Source: Amycolatopsis sp. CA-230715 (GTDB lineage Bacteria; Actinomycetota; Actinomycetes; Mycobacteriales; Pseudonocardiaceae). Taken from it: DNA of 64,000 bases. The first letter of the stretch is position 1. Each line of letters begins with the position of its first letter. The translations under genes were made by a program, and so were the position numbers. Of this stretch, positions 33,760-41,724 are shown one piece after another. The notes beneath the pieces were generated by a model, which was not told the DNA's origin, did no database searches, and saw only the letters and a list, made by a program, of their open reading frames with translations. The stretch lies in assembly GCF_018736145.1 (NCBI RefSeq), contig NZ_CP059997.1, forward strand, positions 8,679,501-8,743,500. Direction: 5' to 3'.

Positions 33760-34956
33760 ATGAGCGCCCCCGTGTCCAGCGAAAACCGTCCTCCCGCGGC
33801 TCCGCCTCGCGGCGGGCGGCGGCCGCTGTTCGCGGTCGTGCTCGTCGTGGTGCTGCTCGCCCTGTTCGGCGTGCCGTGGTGGACGCTGTTCCGGTCCGGC
33901 ACCGACTGGCCCGGTGCCGTGGTGGTCGCGGGCACGATCGTGTTCGCGGTGGCGGTCGTGGCGTTCCCGGTGGCGATGTTCCTGGGACATTCCCGGCGCG
34001 GGCTCGACTGGGCGGCGAGGATCGGCGACACGTTGCTCGGCATCGTCTGGGTGCTGTTCGCGTGGAGCCTCATCGGTGCGCTGCTGCGCCTCGTGCTGAT
34101 GGCCTTCGGCGTGGAGAACCCGCTGCGGGGCAGGGTGATCGCGATCGCCGTGGTGGCGGTCGCCGCGCTGCTGCTCGCCTGGGGGTACCGCGAGGCGACG
34201 CGCCTGCCGAGGATCAAGCGGGTCGAGGTGCCGATCGCCCGGCTCGGCTTCGCGCTCGACGGGCTCACCGTCGCGGTCGTCACCGACACCCACCTCGGCC
34301 CGATCGAACGGTCCGGCTGGTCGGCGAAGGTGGTCGCCGCGGTCAACGCGCTGGACGCGGACGTGGTGGTGCACGCCGGCGACATCGCGGACGGCTCCGT
34401 CGAGAAGCGCAGGGCGCAGGCCGCGCCGCTCGCCACCGTGCGGGCTCGAATGTCCAAAGTGTACATAACTGGCAACCACGAGTACTTCGGTGAAGCGCAG
34501 GCCTGGCTCGACCACATGGCGGAGCTGGGCTGGGAGCCGTTGCACAACCGGCACGTGCTCGTCGAACGAGGCGGTGATTCGCTGGTGGTGGCTGGTGTCG
34601 ATGACGCCACCGCCGCGGCGTCGCGGGTGCCAGGGCACGGCGCGAACCTGGCGAAGGCACTCGAAGGTGCCGACCCGAGGCTGCCGGTCGTGCTGGCCGC
34701 GCACCAGCCGAAACAGCTCGCGCAGGCCGTCGAAGCGGGTGTCGACCTGCAGATCTCGGGGCACACGCACGGCGGGCAGATCTGGCCGTTCCACTACCTC
34801 GTGCGCGCCGACCAGCCCTCCGTGCACGGCCTGACCAGGCACGGCGAGCGGACCCAGCTGTACACGAGCCGGGGGACCGGGTTCTGGGGCCCGCCGTTCC
34901 GGATCTTCGCGCCGAGTGAAATCACCGTGCTCACCCTCCGGGCGGGCAAGAGCTGA
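33760..34956 (+). CDS. Membrane-anchored metallophosphoesterase (YkuE type)
   Basis: About 398 residues. Four membrane helices occupy residues ~25-145; then comes a calcineurin-like phosphoesterase domain with all metal motifs: VVTDTHLG, HAGDIADG, TGNHEYFG, AAHQP and SGHTHGGQIWP. Relatives act on phospholipid headgroups or cyclic nucleotides; the substrate is unknown. ATG 33760 has TAAGAT seven bases upstream (leaderless) and is preferred over ATG 33751. ACTAACCAACCAGT just before the -10 may be a TetR-type site. Confidence 0.85.
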   Translation: MSAPVSSENRPPAAPPRGGRRPLFAVVLVVVLLALFGVPWWTLFRSGTDWPGAVVVAGTIVFAVAVVAFPVAMFLGHSRRGLDWAARIGDTLLGIVWVLFAWSLIGALLRLVLMAFGVENPLRGRVIAIAVVAVAALLLAWGYREATRLPRIKRVEVPIARLGFALDGLTVAVVTDTHLGPIERSGWSAKVVAAVNALDADVVVHAGDIADGSVEKRRAQAAPLATVRARMSKVYITGNHEYFGEAQAWLDHMAELGWEPLHNRHVLVERGGDSLVVAGVDDATAAASRVPGHGANLAKALEGADPRLPVVLAAHQPKQLAQAVEAGVDLQISGHTHGGQIWPFHYLVRADQPSVHGLTRHGERTQLYTSRGTGFWGPPFRIFAPSEITVLTLRAGKS

Positions 34957-35015
34957 CTGAATACGGAATTGTCACTCCGTGCACCCGAGTTGCCCGTTCG
35001 TACCCTGACCCTGCC

Positions 35016-35033
35016 GACTTTCGTGGGAAAGTC
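35016..35033. terminator. Short perfect hairpin (terminator or operator)
   Basis: GACTTTC-GTGG-GAAAGTC, 60 bp after the metallophosphoesterase stop and 34 bp upstream of the GH64 promoter's -35. It could terminate the upstream gene or act as an operator; sequence alone does not decide. Confidence 0.45.
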
Positions 35034-35066
35034 AGTGACAAAATCGGTCAGGATGTTGGTTGCTCG

Positions 35067-35096
35067 TTGACCGTCTTCCGGCGCCTTGGCTAGCTT
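35067..35096 (+). promoter_or_regulatory. Promoter of the GH64 glucanase gene
   Basis: TTGACC (35067-35072), 18-nt spacer, TAGCTT (35091-35096). Transcription would begin near 35103, about 30 nt before the TTG start and its ribosome site. It is one of the better housekeeping-type promoters in the window. Confidence 0.55.
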
Positions 35097-35134
35097 TCCC
35101 GGACCCGAAATTCCGGCCTTGGGAGGCGTTCTTC

Positions 35135-36325
35135 TTGATTTCCCGGCGAGCTTTTCTCGGTGCTTCCGCGGCTGCGGCGGCGTCCTATCCGGTGTGGGGG
35201 TCCACTTTGGCTTGGGCGCGCGGCCTCGGGCCCGCGGCGGTGCCGGACACGGTGAAAGTGGCGTTCGACAACAAGTCCGGTTCGAACACCGCGTATGCGT
35301 ACATCACCGGTATCGCACCGGGGGACAAACTCGTCGTGATGAAGGCCGACGGCACCCCGTACTATCCGCCGTCGCCGTCCGGCGAGCATTCCCCGCTCGG
35401 CGAGGACTGCGCGATCCCGATCGGTTCGGGCGCGGAGGTTTCGGTGCCGAAGATGAAGGGCGCCCGCATCTACGTCGTGCTCGACGCGAAGCTCGACCTG
35501 TTCCTGAACCCGGGCCCGGCCATGGTGCACCCGAGCTTCTTGAACGCCGATGACCCGAACTACGGCCGGAACTGGTCGTTCAGCGAGTTCACCTTGGACG
35601 ACACGCAACTGTTCGCGAACATCAGCTACGTCGATTTCGTGGCAATTCCGCTCGGCCTGCACCTGACGACGACGGGATCGGGGGAGCAGAGCGCGCCCGG
35701 CCTGCCCGCGAAGTCGCTGGACGGGATCTGCGACGAACTGAAAAAGCAGGGTGGGGCCTGGGGTGAGCTGGTGGAATCCGGTGAGGGCGGGAAGGCGCTC
35801 CGGGTGTTGTCCGCGCACTACCGCGCGGACAAGTTCAACGGGTACCTCGACGGCTACATCGACAAGGTGTGGCAGAAGTACGCCGGTGAGGAGTTGACGA
35901 TCGACTCGCAGCGGTCCGATCTCGGCAAGTTCACCGGCAAGGTCGGTGGCGACGGCAAGCTGACGTTCAACAACGGTGAAGCGTTCGCGAAGCCGTCGAC
36001 CGCGGACGTGTGGAGCTGCGACAGCGGCCCGTTCGCGCTCGACGGTGCGAGCGAGGCGCGCAAGGCCATCATCCCGCGGCTCGCCGCGCCGCTGAACCGG
36101 ACGACCTTGCTGGACAACGCGAATCAGCCGATGGGGGAGGACCCGGCGAAGTTCTACAAGAACGCGGAAACGAACCACTACGCCCGCATCGTGCACAGCA
36201 AGCTCCCCGACAACCGCGGCTACGCGTTCCCGTACGACGATGTTTCGCCCGGCCCTGATTTCAGCGGTGCCGTGCAGGCAGGCGATCCCGACAAGCTGAC
36301 GATCACCGTCAACGCCCTCCGTTGA
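35135..36325 (+). CDS. Secreted GH64-like beta-1,3-glucanase (Tat signal)
   Basis: About 396 residues. TTG 35135 is chosen because GGGAGG (35121-35126) lies eight bases upstream and it places a Tat motif, SRRAFLGASAAAA, right at the N-terminus; the longer frame from 35060 has no such support. The mature domain has GH64 features: VKVAFDNKSGSNTAYAYITG, FLNPGPAMVHPSFLNADDPN and FSEFTLDDTQLFANISYVDF. GH64 enzymes release pentasaccharides from beta-1,3-glucan, so it may attack fungal cell walls. Its 3' end overlaps the convergent kinase gene by 17 bp. Confidence 0.85.
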   Translation: MISRRAFLGASAAAAASYPVWGSTLAWARGLGPAAVPDTVKVAFDNKSGSNTAYAYITGIAPGDKLVVMKADGTPYYPPSPSGEHSPLGEDCAIPIGSGAEVSVPKMKGARIYVVLDAKLDLFLNPGPAMVHPSFLNADDPNYGRNWSFSEFTLDDTQLFANISYVDFVAIPLGLHLTTTGSGEQSAPGLPAKSLDGICDELKKQGGAWGELVESGEGGKALRVLSAHYRADKFNGYLDGYIDKVWQKYAGEELTIDSQRSDLGKFTGKVGGDGKLTFNNGEAFAKPSTADVWSCDSGPFALDGASEARKAIIPRLAAPLNRTTLLDNANQPMGEDPAKFYKNAETNHYARIVHSKLPDNRGYAFPYDDVSPGPDFSGAVQAGDPDKLTITVNALR

Positions 36326-37295
36326 GGACGTATTCGATGAACGAGGTCTTCGCATCGGTGTAGCCGACCCGATCGGTGCGGAACCTTTGCGCCAGCTCGC
36401 GTTTCAGCGCCGCGTATGCCCGAGCCGTTTCCGGCGAGGCGCGCAGCGCGTCGCGGAACGCGAGCTGGCGCGCCAACTGCTCGCCGTCGGCCGCGCTCGC
36501 GTAGAGGTGGTGCGCGGGCAGATCGCCGGGTCTGCTGAATGCCTCGCGCCCCGGCACCCCGAGGTCGCCTCGCCGCTCGTACCCCAGTGGCCGGATCCGC
36601 GCGGCCGCCTCGTCGAGGTCGCCCGCGGAGTCCAGCACGATCACCATGTCGATGATGGGTTTCGCGGCCAGCCCCGGCACCGACGTGCTGCCCACGTGCT
36701 CGATCCGCGACGCGAGCGGCCCGAGCGCCGTCGCGAGCGGCCGCCGCAACCTTTCGAACAAGTTCGGCCACCCGTCGTCGTAGTCGACGATCACCACCGG
36801 CGCGCCGTTACCCAGAACGTGCCGAAGCACGGCGTCCACGGTCTGGTCGAGCGACGCTGTCGTGTCGAGTTCGAGATCGGCACCGTCCCGGAGCAACGGC
36901 TCGATGGTTTCCCGCAGTTCGAGCGTCCGCGCCAGCTCACCGGCATCTTTGCCGAACGAGTTCGTGGTCCGCCCGGCCAAGCGCTCGGCGATGACCCGCG
37001 CCGGCGCGGACAGCAACACCACGTGGTCGAACGAGAACTCCCCCTGGTTCGGCGAACACCCGCAGACGAACAGAACGTCGGTGTCCTCGGTCGACAGCAA
37101 CTCGGCGATGGCGTCCTCGCGCCACACCCAGTCCTGCCCGCCCCCGACCCCGGTCACCTCCCCGTCGGGAACAGCGACCAATTCGGAATACCCGCCGAAG
37201 TCCGCGTCGACCGCCTTGTACCCACGCGCGGCCAGTTCCGCGACCACCGTGGATTTCCCGGTCCCCGACATCCCGGTCAACAACACCCGTTTCAC
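36309..37295 (-). CDS. Fusion of P-loop kinase and GrpB-family domain
   Basis: A 328-residue two-domain protein. Residues ~1-165 form a P-loop kinase (VLLTGMSGTGKSTVVAELAA) with a lid-like APARVIAERLAGRTT. Residues ~168-328 form a GrpB/UPF0157 nucleotidyltransferase-fold domain (VVIVDYDDGWPNLFERLRR, EHVGSTSVPGLAAKPIIDM). In actinobacteria GrpB is often fused to the C-terminus of CoaE. Here the kinase is AAA_18-like rather than clear CoaE. The substrate is unknown. GTG 37295 has TAGGCT six bases upstream (leaderless). Confidence 0.78.
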   Translation of the reverse strand: MKRVLLTGMSGTGKSTVVAELAARGYKAVDADFGGYSELVAVPDGEVTGVGGGQDWVWREDAIAELLSTEDTDVLFVCGCSPNQGEFSFDHVVLLSAPARVIAERLAGRTTNSFGKDAGELARTLELRETIEPLLRDGADLELDTTASLDQTVDAVLRHVLGNGAPVVIVDYDDGWPNLFERLRRPLATALGPLASRIEHVGSTSVPGLAAKPIIDMVIVLDSAGDLDEAAARIRPLGYERRGDLGVPGREAFSRPGDLPAHHLYASAADGEQLARQLAFRDALRASPETARAYAALKRELAQRFRTDRVGYTDAKTSFIEYVLNGGR

Positions 37296-37321
37296 CGTGA
37301 CAGCCTAGTATCCAGCAGCCG

Positions 37322-37609
37322 TTGCTTGGCCTCCACTTGAGAGAATCGGCGCATGCCGAACTCCTCGGTCTGGGATTCGAGCGAACTGCCGAACCCAAGT
37401 CGCGCAAGAACCGGATGCACTTCGACATCACCTCTCCCGATCCAGTCGCCGAGCAGTACCGGGTCGAGACGCTTGGCGGGCGAAGGCTCCAGGACTACGC
37501 CGACGGCGGCTTCCTGGTGATGGCGGACCCCGAAGACAACGAGTTCCGCATCATCCCCGACAAGGAATTCACAGGTCAGGACTGGTCCCTCGATCAACCA
37601 ACAGAATAA
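37322..37609 (+). pseudogene. Truncated VOC-family protein
   Basis: The readable part (PKSRKNRMHFDITSPDP, LQDYADGGFLVMADPEDNEF) is the C-terminal half of a VOC-domain protein. The expected first ~50-60 residues (strand with first metal ligand and the substrate helix) are missing. The only starts are TTG 37322 or ATG 37353 (another frame). Its last 16 bp overlap the convergent Rrf2 gene. Probably a remnant; a half-domain that dimerises cannot be excluded. Confidence 0.6.
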
Positions 37610-38091
37610 GGCGGCAAAGGAGAGAATGGATCCAGAACCCAAGTCCGCCCCCGAGAACGAGCCGAAGAAGGCATCCGTCCACTCAACTCGGCCAGTGTCA
37701 CAGAGGAAAGAGAAGCCCGCCAAGCGTCGTCGGCGTCATACATCACCTTGGCGACCGGACAAGGCCCAGCGCACAATTCGGCGGGAACGGCACAGGTGCC
37801 CCGCTGCCGGATCTCGGCACATGTGAACGGCGAGACGGTTCCTTCGATGGCCTCGACGATGTCGAGCACGGTGATTCGGTCCGCGGACTTGGCCAGCCGG
37901 AATCCACCCCGCGGGCCGGGGATGGCCGTGAGAACCCCCGCGCGCACCAGCGACTTGAGGTGTTTGGCGAGGTAGGCGTCCGGCAGGTCGAAATACCCGG
38001 ACAGCGCGCGTCGCGAGACGGCACCCTCGCCCGCGTCGGCGAGGAGCAAGGCGCAATGCAGCGCCCACTCCACACCCTGCGACAGCTTCAT
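37594..38091 (-). CDS. Rrf2-family transcriptional regulator
   Basis: A 165-residue regulator: MKLSQGVEWALHCALLLADA start, LPDAYLAKHLKSLVRAGVLT helix-turn-helix, GPRGGFRLAKSADRITVLDI wing. It has a Cys cluster (FTCAEIRQRGTCAVPAELCA followed by GPC), so it may sense through an Fe-S cluster or thiols, as NsrR/IscR/CymR relatives do. It is divergent from an LLM oxidoreductase. ATG 38091 has TAGACT six bases upstream (leaderless). The C-terminal ~30 residues beyond the usual family end are Ser/Arg/Pro-rich. Confidence 0.85.
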   Translation of the reverse strand: MKLSQGVEWALHCALLLADAGEGAVSRRALSGYFDLPDAYLAKHLKSLVRAGVLTAIPGPRGGFRLAKSADRITVLDIVEAIEGTVSPFTCAEIRQRGTCAVPAELCAGPCPVAKVMYDADDAWRASLSSVTLAELSGRMPSSARSRGRTWVLDPFSPLPPYSVG

Positions 38092-38097
38092 GGCAAC

Positions 38098-38131
38098 AGT
38101 CTAGACAACATGGATACGCGATGTCCATAAT
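38098..38131. promoter_or_regulatory. Divergent Rrf2/LLM promoter with operator
   Basis: A dyad ATGGA-N9-TCCAT spans 38110-38128. A plus-strand -10 CATAAT (38126-38131) overlaps its right arm, and the minus-strand -10 TAGACT (complement of 38098-38103) lies just to the left. Rrf2 binding here would block the oxidoreductase promoter and its own. Confidence 0.6.
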
Positions 38132-38155
38132 GGCGCTGAACTGGAGGGACACCAA

Positions 38156-39157
38156 ATGGAGATCGGCATCTTCTCGGTCGGCGACCTCAAACCGGACCCG
38201 CACACCGGTATCGCACCGACCGAGTACCAGCGCATCCACGCGATCATGAGGATCGGCAAGCAGGCCGAAGAGGCGGGATTCGACGTCGTGGCGACCGGCG
38301 AGCACCATTGCCCGCCGTTCGTGCCGAGTTCGCCGGTGGCGTTGCTCGCGTATCTCGCGGCGAGCACCGAGCGCGTCGTCCTGTCGACCGCGACCACGCT
38401 CATCACCACCAACGACCCGGTCCGGCTCGCGGAGGACTACGCGACGATCCAGCACCTCGCGCACGGCAGGCTCGACGTGATGCTCGGGCGAGGCAAGGAC
38501 GAGCGGGTGTACCCGTGGTTCGGGAAGGATCACGCCCGCGCGACGGCCGTGGCGGGGGAGAACTACGCGTTGTTGAGACGGCTGTGGCGAGAGGACACAG
38601 TGGACTGGTCGGGGGAGTTCCGTGTGCCGTTGAAGGGTTTCACGTCGACGCCCCGGCCGCTCGGGGGAGTTCCGCCGTTCGTCTGGCACGGCGCGGAGCG
38701 AAGTGTGGGAACCGCCGAACTGGCGGCGCGGTACGGCGATGGCCTGTTCGTCAACAACCTGTTCCGGCGGGTCGCCGACTTCCGGCCGCTGGTCGACCGC
38801 TACCGCGAACGCGCCGCGCACCACGGCCACCGACCCGTGGTGGGAGTCGGTGGCCAGGCTTTCGTGCGCGCGCGGTCGCAGGACGCCGTCGAAGAATTCC
38901 GCCCGTACTTCGACGCCACGCCGAGTGCGGCGAACGGCTCGCTCGAAGAGTTCGTGGCGGGAACCGCGTTGAGCGTCGGCAGCCCGCAGCAGGTCATCGA
39001 CCGCACGCTGTCCTTCCGCGAGCACTTCGGCGACTACCAGCGCCAGTTGTTCCTCATCGACCACGCCGGGTTGCCGCTCAAGACGGTTCTCGAGCAGGTC
39101 GACCTGCTCGGCGCCGAGGTCCTTCCCGTGCTGCGCAAGGAATCACGCGCCCTCTGA
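38156..39157 (+). CDS. LLM-class flavin-dependent oxidoreductase
   Basis: A 333-residue luciferase-like monooxygenase fold protein: MEIGIFSVGDLKPDPHTGI, ATGEHHCPPFVPSSPVALLA, HGRLDVMLGRGKDERVYPWF and VGSPQQVIDRTLSFREHFGD. Such enzymes use FMNH2 or F420. LGRGKD resembles the phosphate-binding site. Substrate unknown. ATG 38156 follows GGAGGGACACCAA. It is divergent from the Rrf2 gene with a dyad over its -10, so it is probably redox- or nitrosative-stress controlled. Confidence 0.85.
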   Translation: MEIGIFSVGDLKPDPHTGIAPTEYQRIHAIMRIGKQAEEAGFDVVATGEHHCPPFVPSSPVALLAYLAASTERVVLSTATTLITTNDPVRLAEDYATIQHLAHGRLDVMLGRGKDERVYPWFGKDHARATAVAGENYALLRRLWREDTVDWSGEFRVPLKGFTSTPRPLGGVPPFVWHGAERSVGTAELAARYGDGLFVNNLFRRVADFRPLVDRYRERAAHHGHRPVVGVGGQAFVRARSQDAVEEFRPYFDATPSAANGSLEEFVAGTALSVGSPQQVIDRTLSFREHFGDYQRQLFLIDHAGLPLKTVLEQVDLLGAEVLPVLRKESRAL

Positions 39158-39170
39158 CGAAACCGGCGCT

Positions 39171-39530
39171 TCAGCGGTTCTGCCACAGCACGATGGTCGC
39201 TCCGGCTGGATCGTGCAGCACGACCAGTGAGCCCTGGGGGAGATCGGTGCGCGCGCGGGCCACGGTCGCGCCGAGTGCGATCGCCTTTTCGGTCGCCGCG
39301 TCGAGATCTTCGACGGCGGCGTACGGCAGCCACTGCGGGCTCCGTTCGTCACCGGGCGGGAGTTCGGTGACGCCGCCCCACGGCCCGCCTTCGGTGTCGA
39401 ACAACATCGGCACCGAGCGGTCACCGGCGGGCACGTCCTTGATGTCCCATCCGAACAACTCGCCGTAGAACCGGCGCGACGCGGGCAGATCGGTGGTGCG
39501 GAGGTCGTGGAACAGGAATGGCGTAGCCAT
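39171..39530 (-). CDS. VOC-family protein
   Basis: A 119-residue VOC domain protein: FLFHDLRTTDLPASRRFYGE, LFGWDIKDVPAGDRSVPMLF, DPAGATIVLWQNR. It is of the type often annotated as glyoxalase/bleomycin resistance/27-kDa antigen-like. ATG 39530 follows AAGGAGTTCCC. It is divergent from a TetR gene across two tandem operator-like repeats and is probably its target. Its 3' end lies 13 bp from the convergent LLM gene. Confidence 0.83.
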   Translation of the reverse strand: MATPFLFHDLRTTDLPASRRFYGELFGWDIKDVPAGDRSVPMLFDTEGGPWGGVTELPPGDERSPQWLPYAAVEDLDAATEKAIALGATVARARTDLPQGSLVVLHDPAGATIVLWQNR

Positions 39531-39544
39531 GGGAACTCCTTGGG

Positions 39545-39586
39545 TTAGGACAAGTGTCCTGAAAGTTAGACCAAGTGTCCTGAAGC
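39545..39586. promoter_or_regulatory. Tandem 21-bp repeats, probable TetR operators
   Basis: Two adjacent direct repeats (39545-39565 and 39566-39586) match at most positions, sharing AAGTGTCCTGAA. The first contains a dyad AGGACA-AG-TGTCCT (39547-39560), the second the variant AGACCAAGTGTCCT (39568-39581). The 21-bp period is two helical turns, so two dimers would bind one face. They separate the VOC and TetR genes. Confidence 0.7.
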
Positions 39587-39617
39587 GCGCAAGGGGGCCG
39601 GTGTCTAGGCTGACGGC

Positions 39618-40208
39618 GTGGCATCCTCGGACACGACGCGCAACGGCCTTTCGGCGAACCAGCTCGACAAGCAGCGGCAGATCGTCGAAGCCGCACGTCG
39701 CGTACTGGCGACGGACGGGCTTGCCGGGTGCACCGCGCGCGCCGTCGCCGACGCCAGCCCGCTCACGAAGAGCGCGATCCACTACTACTTCTCGGACATG
39801 GACGATCTCGTCGACAGGGCGATGGCGGGGCACATCGGCGCGTTCACCGGACGGATCAGGGAGGCGGTCGAGCAGCACACGGGCCCGGTGGACCGGTTCT
39901 GGGCTGCGGTCGCGCGCTACGTCGAGATCTTCCAGGAGTCGCCGAACGCCGCGATGCTGTGGTTCGACTACTGGCTGGACGCGCTGCGCAAGAACCGGCT
40001 CGACGCGCTGGACCGCATGCACCGGGAGGTGGCGGCGTTCTTCGCCGACCTCCTCGCCGAGATCGGCGTGGACGATCCGGCGCGACGAGGGCGCGCACTG
40101 TTCCGCTACCTGCTCGGTACGGTGGTGGAGCAGACGATGAACCCGTTGCCGTTCAAGGAGATCCGGTCACACGCCGCGGTGGCGTGCGCGCTCGATCCGG
40201 TGCACTGA
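39618..40208 (+). CDS. TetR-family transcriptional regulator
   Basis: A 196-residue regulator: RQIVEAARRVLATDGLAGCT, AVADASPLTKSAIHYYFSDM helix-turn-helix, then a ligand-binding helical domain (FWAAVARYVEIFQESPNAAM). GTG 39618 has TAGGCT six bases upstream (leaderless). It is divergent from the VOC gene and likely binds the tandem repeats between them. Its last 42 bp overlap the convergent flavin hydroxylase gene. Confidence 0.86.
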   Translation: MASSDTTRNGLSANQLDKQRQIVEAARRVLATDGLAGCTARAVADASPLTKSAIHYYFSDMDDLVDRAMAGHIGAFTGRIREAVEQHTGPVDRFWAAVARYVEIFQESPNAAMLWFDYWLDALRKNRLDALDRMHREVAAFFADLLAEIGVDDPARRGRALFRYLLGTVVEQTMNPLPFKEIRSHAAVACALDPVH

Positions 40209-41642
40209 CTGCGCGAGGTGGCGCAGCCCCGGTTCCGGGGACCCGCCCCGCAAGGCCAGCCCGAGGTGGCCGTCCGGCCGGACGGCGAACAGGGCGTCGC
40301 CGGACACGCCGTAGGTGCGCTCCGCCTCCCATTCCGGACCGATCTGGTGCGCGTGTTCGCCCAGTCCGGCCGCCAGTGCGGGAAACCCGAATACCAGGAA
40401 CGTCCACTGTGGACCGCGAAACAGGTCGAAGAGCCGCTCGCCGGTGCGCCGGTTGACCGCGTCGGGTGCCCGGTCTCCGGAGCGGGGAGCTCCGCTCGCC
40501 GGCAGGTCCAGCCCGAGCGAACTTCCGTGGTAGGAGGTGGTGAGGCCGGACGTCGCGCGGTCCGCGGCTTTGCCTTCGAGCGCTGCCACGCCGCCGTCGG
40601 TCACCGCGCGGCGGCGGCGTTCGGAGTCGGCGAGTACCGCGCGTGCGACCGGCAGGCGTTCCTCCTGGTACGTGTCGAGCACCGCGGGATCGGCACCGCG
40701 GACCGCGTCGGCGAGCTTCCAGCCGAGGTTCACCGCGTCGGCGATCCCGGTGTTCATGCCCTGCCCGCCCGCGGGCGAGTGGCAGTGCACGGCATCGCCC
40801 GCGAGCAGCGCCCTGCCTTCCCGGTACCGCTCGGCCATGCGGACGTTCAAGCGCGCGGTGGAGGCCCAGGTGACTTCGCGGATGTGGAGCCGGGCGGTAC
40901 CGGCGACTTCGGCGGCGATGCGCTGGAACGTGGCCAGTGACGGTTCGGCCCGCCATTTCGGCAGGGACGCCTGGAACTGGTACTGGTCCGTGCCGGGCAG
41001 GGGGGTGAGGCCGAGGAAGCCGTGCTCGGTGGACCACAGGTGGCTGTGCGCGTGGTCGAACAGGTCCGTCCCGTCGAGCCGGACGTCGCCCACGATGCCC
41101 TGCTCCTCCTCGAAGGTCTCTCCGTCGAACGGGATGCCGAGCAGGCGTCGCGTCGTGCTGTGCCCGCCGTCGCAGCCGACGAGGTAGGCGGCGCGGATCG
41201 CGCCGTCACGGGTGGTCGCGGTGACGCCCGTGCGGTCCTGGTGGATGTCGACGACCTCGGTGCCCAGCTCGACCTGCACGCCGTGGTTCGCGAGAAGGGC
41301 TCGCAACTCCTGTTCGACGCGCCATTGCGGGATCCAGAGCAAATCGGGGTACGGGATCGCCGGACCGGGATCCCAGCCCGAGGTCGTGACGATCTCGGTG
41401 AGGACGGTTTCCCCTTGGTAGACGCGCGCGGGCATCGAGGTGCGCCCGTCGGCGAGCAGTGCCTCCGCGATGCCGAGCTTGTCGAACAGTTCCAGGCTGC
41501 GTTGTTGCAGGCCCTTGGCGCGAGAGGCGGTCGAGAACGCCGATGCCTTGTCGACGATGCGGCAGCCGATCCCGCGGCGGGCGAGTTCACAGGCGAGCGT
41601 CAGGCCGGTCGGACCGGCGCCGATCACGAGTACTTCTGTCAT
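40167..41642 (-). CDS. FAD-dependent aromatic hydroxylase (PheA/TfdB-like monooxygenase)
   Basis: A 491-residue class A flavin monooxygenase. LVIGAGPTGLTLACELARRG binds FAD, YLVGCDGGHSTTRRLLGIPF contains the DG motif, and LLAGDAVHCHSPAGGQGMNT is the GD motif. A thioredoxin-like C-terminal domain follows. It hydroxylates an aromatic or polyketide-like substrate with NAD(P)H and O2. ATG 41642 follows AAGGGGGATCTG. It is divergent from a TetR gene over twin operators, the usual arrangement for inducible detoxification or resistance. Confidence 0.87.
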   Translation of the reverse strand: MTEVLVIGAGPTGLTLACELARRGIGCRIVDKASAFSTASRAKGLQQRSLELFDKLGIAEALLADGRTSMPARVYQGETVLTEIVTTSGWDPGPAIPYPDLLWIPQWRVEQELRALLANHGVQVELGTEVVDIHQDRTGVTATTRDGAIRAAYLVGCDGGHSTTRRLLGIPFDGETFEEEQGIVGDVRLDGTDLFDHAHSHLWSTEHGFLGLTPLPGTDQYQFQASLPKWRAEPSLATFQRIAAEVAGTARLHIREVTWASTARLNVRMAERYREGRALLAGDAVHCHSPAGGQGMNTGIADAVNLGWKLADAVRGADPAVLDTYQEERLPVARAVLADSERRRRAVTDGGVAALEGKAADRATSGLTTSYHGSSLGLDLPASGAPRSGDRAPDAVNRRTGERLFDLFRGPQWTFLVFGFPALAAGLGEHAHQIGPEWEAERTYGVSGDALFAVRPDGHLGLALRGGSPEPGLRHLAQSVHRIERARHRGV

Positions 41643-41651
41643 CAGATCCCC

Positions 41652-41689
41652 CTTACGGTTGTAAGTACAGATAACTTACATCTGTAAGT
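41652..41689. promoter_or_regulatory. Twin TetR operators
   Basis: CTTAC-GGTT-GTAAG (41652-41665) and CTTAC-ATCT-GTAAG (41675-41688, extended to ACTTACA-TC-TGTAAGT at 41674-41689). Their centres are 23 bp apart. They lie between the flavin hydroxylase ATG and the TetR GTG in an AT-rich island. Confidence 0.75.
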
Positions 41690-41724
41690 CTGGATTGGGA
41701 AGAGTGCTGGCGTACGTTGACCGA

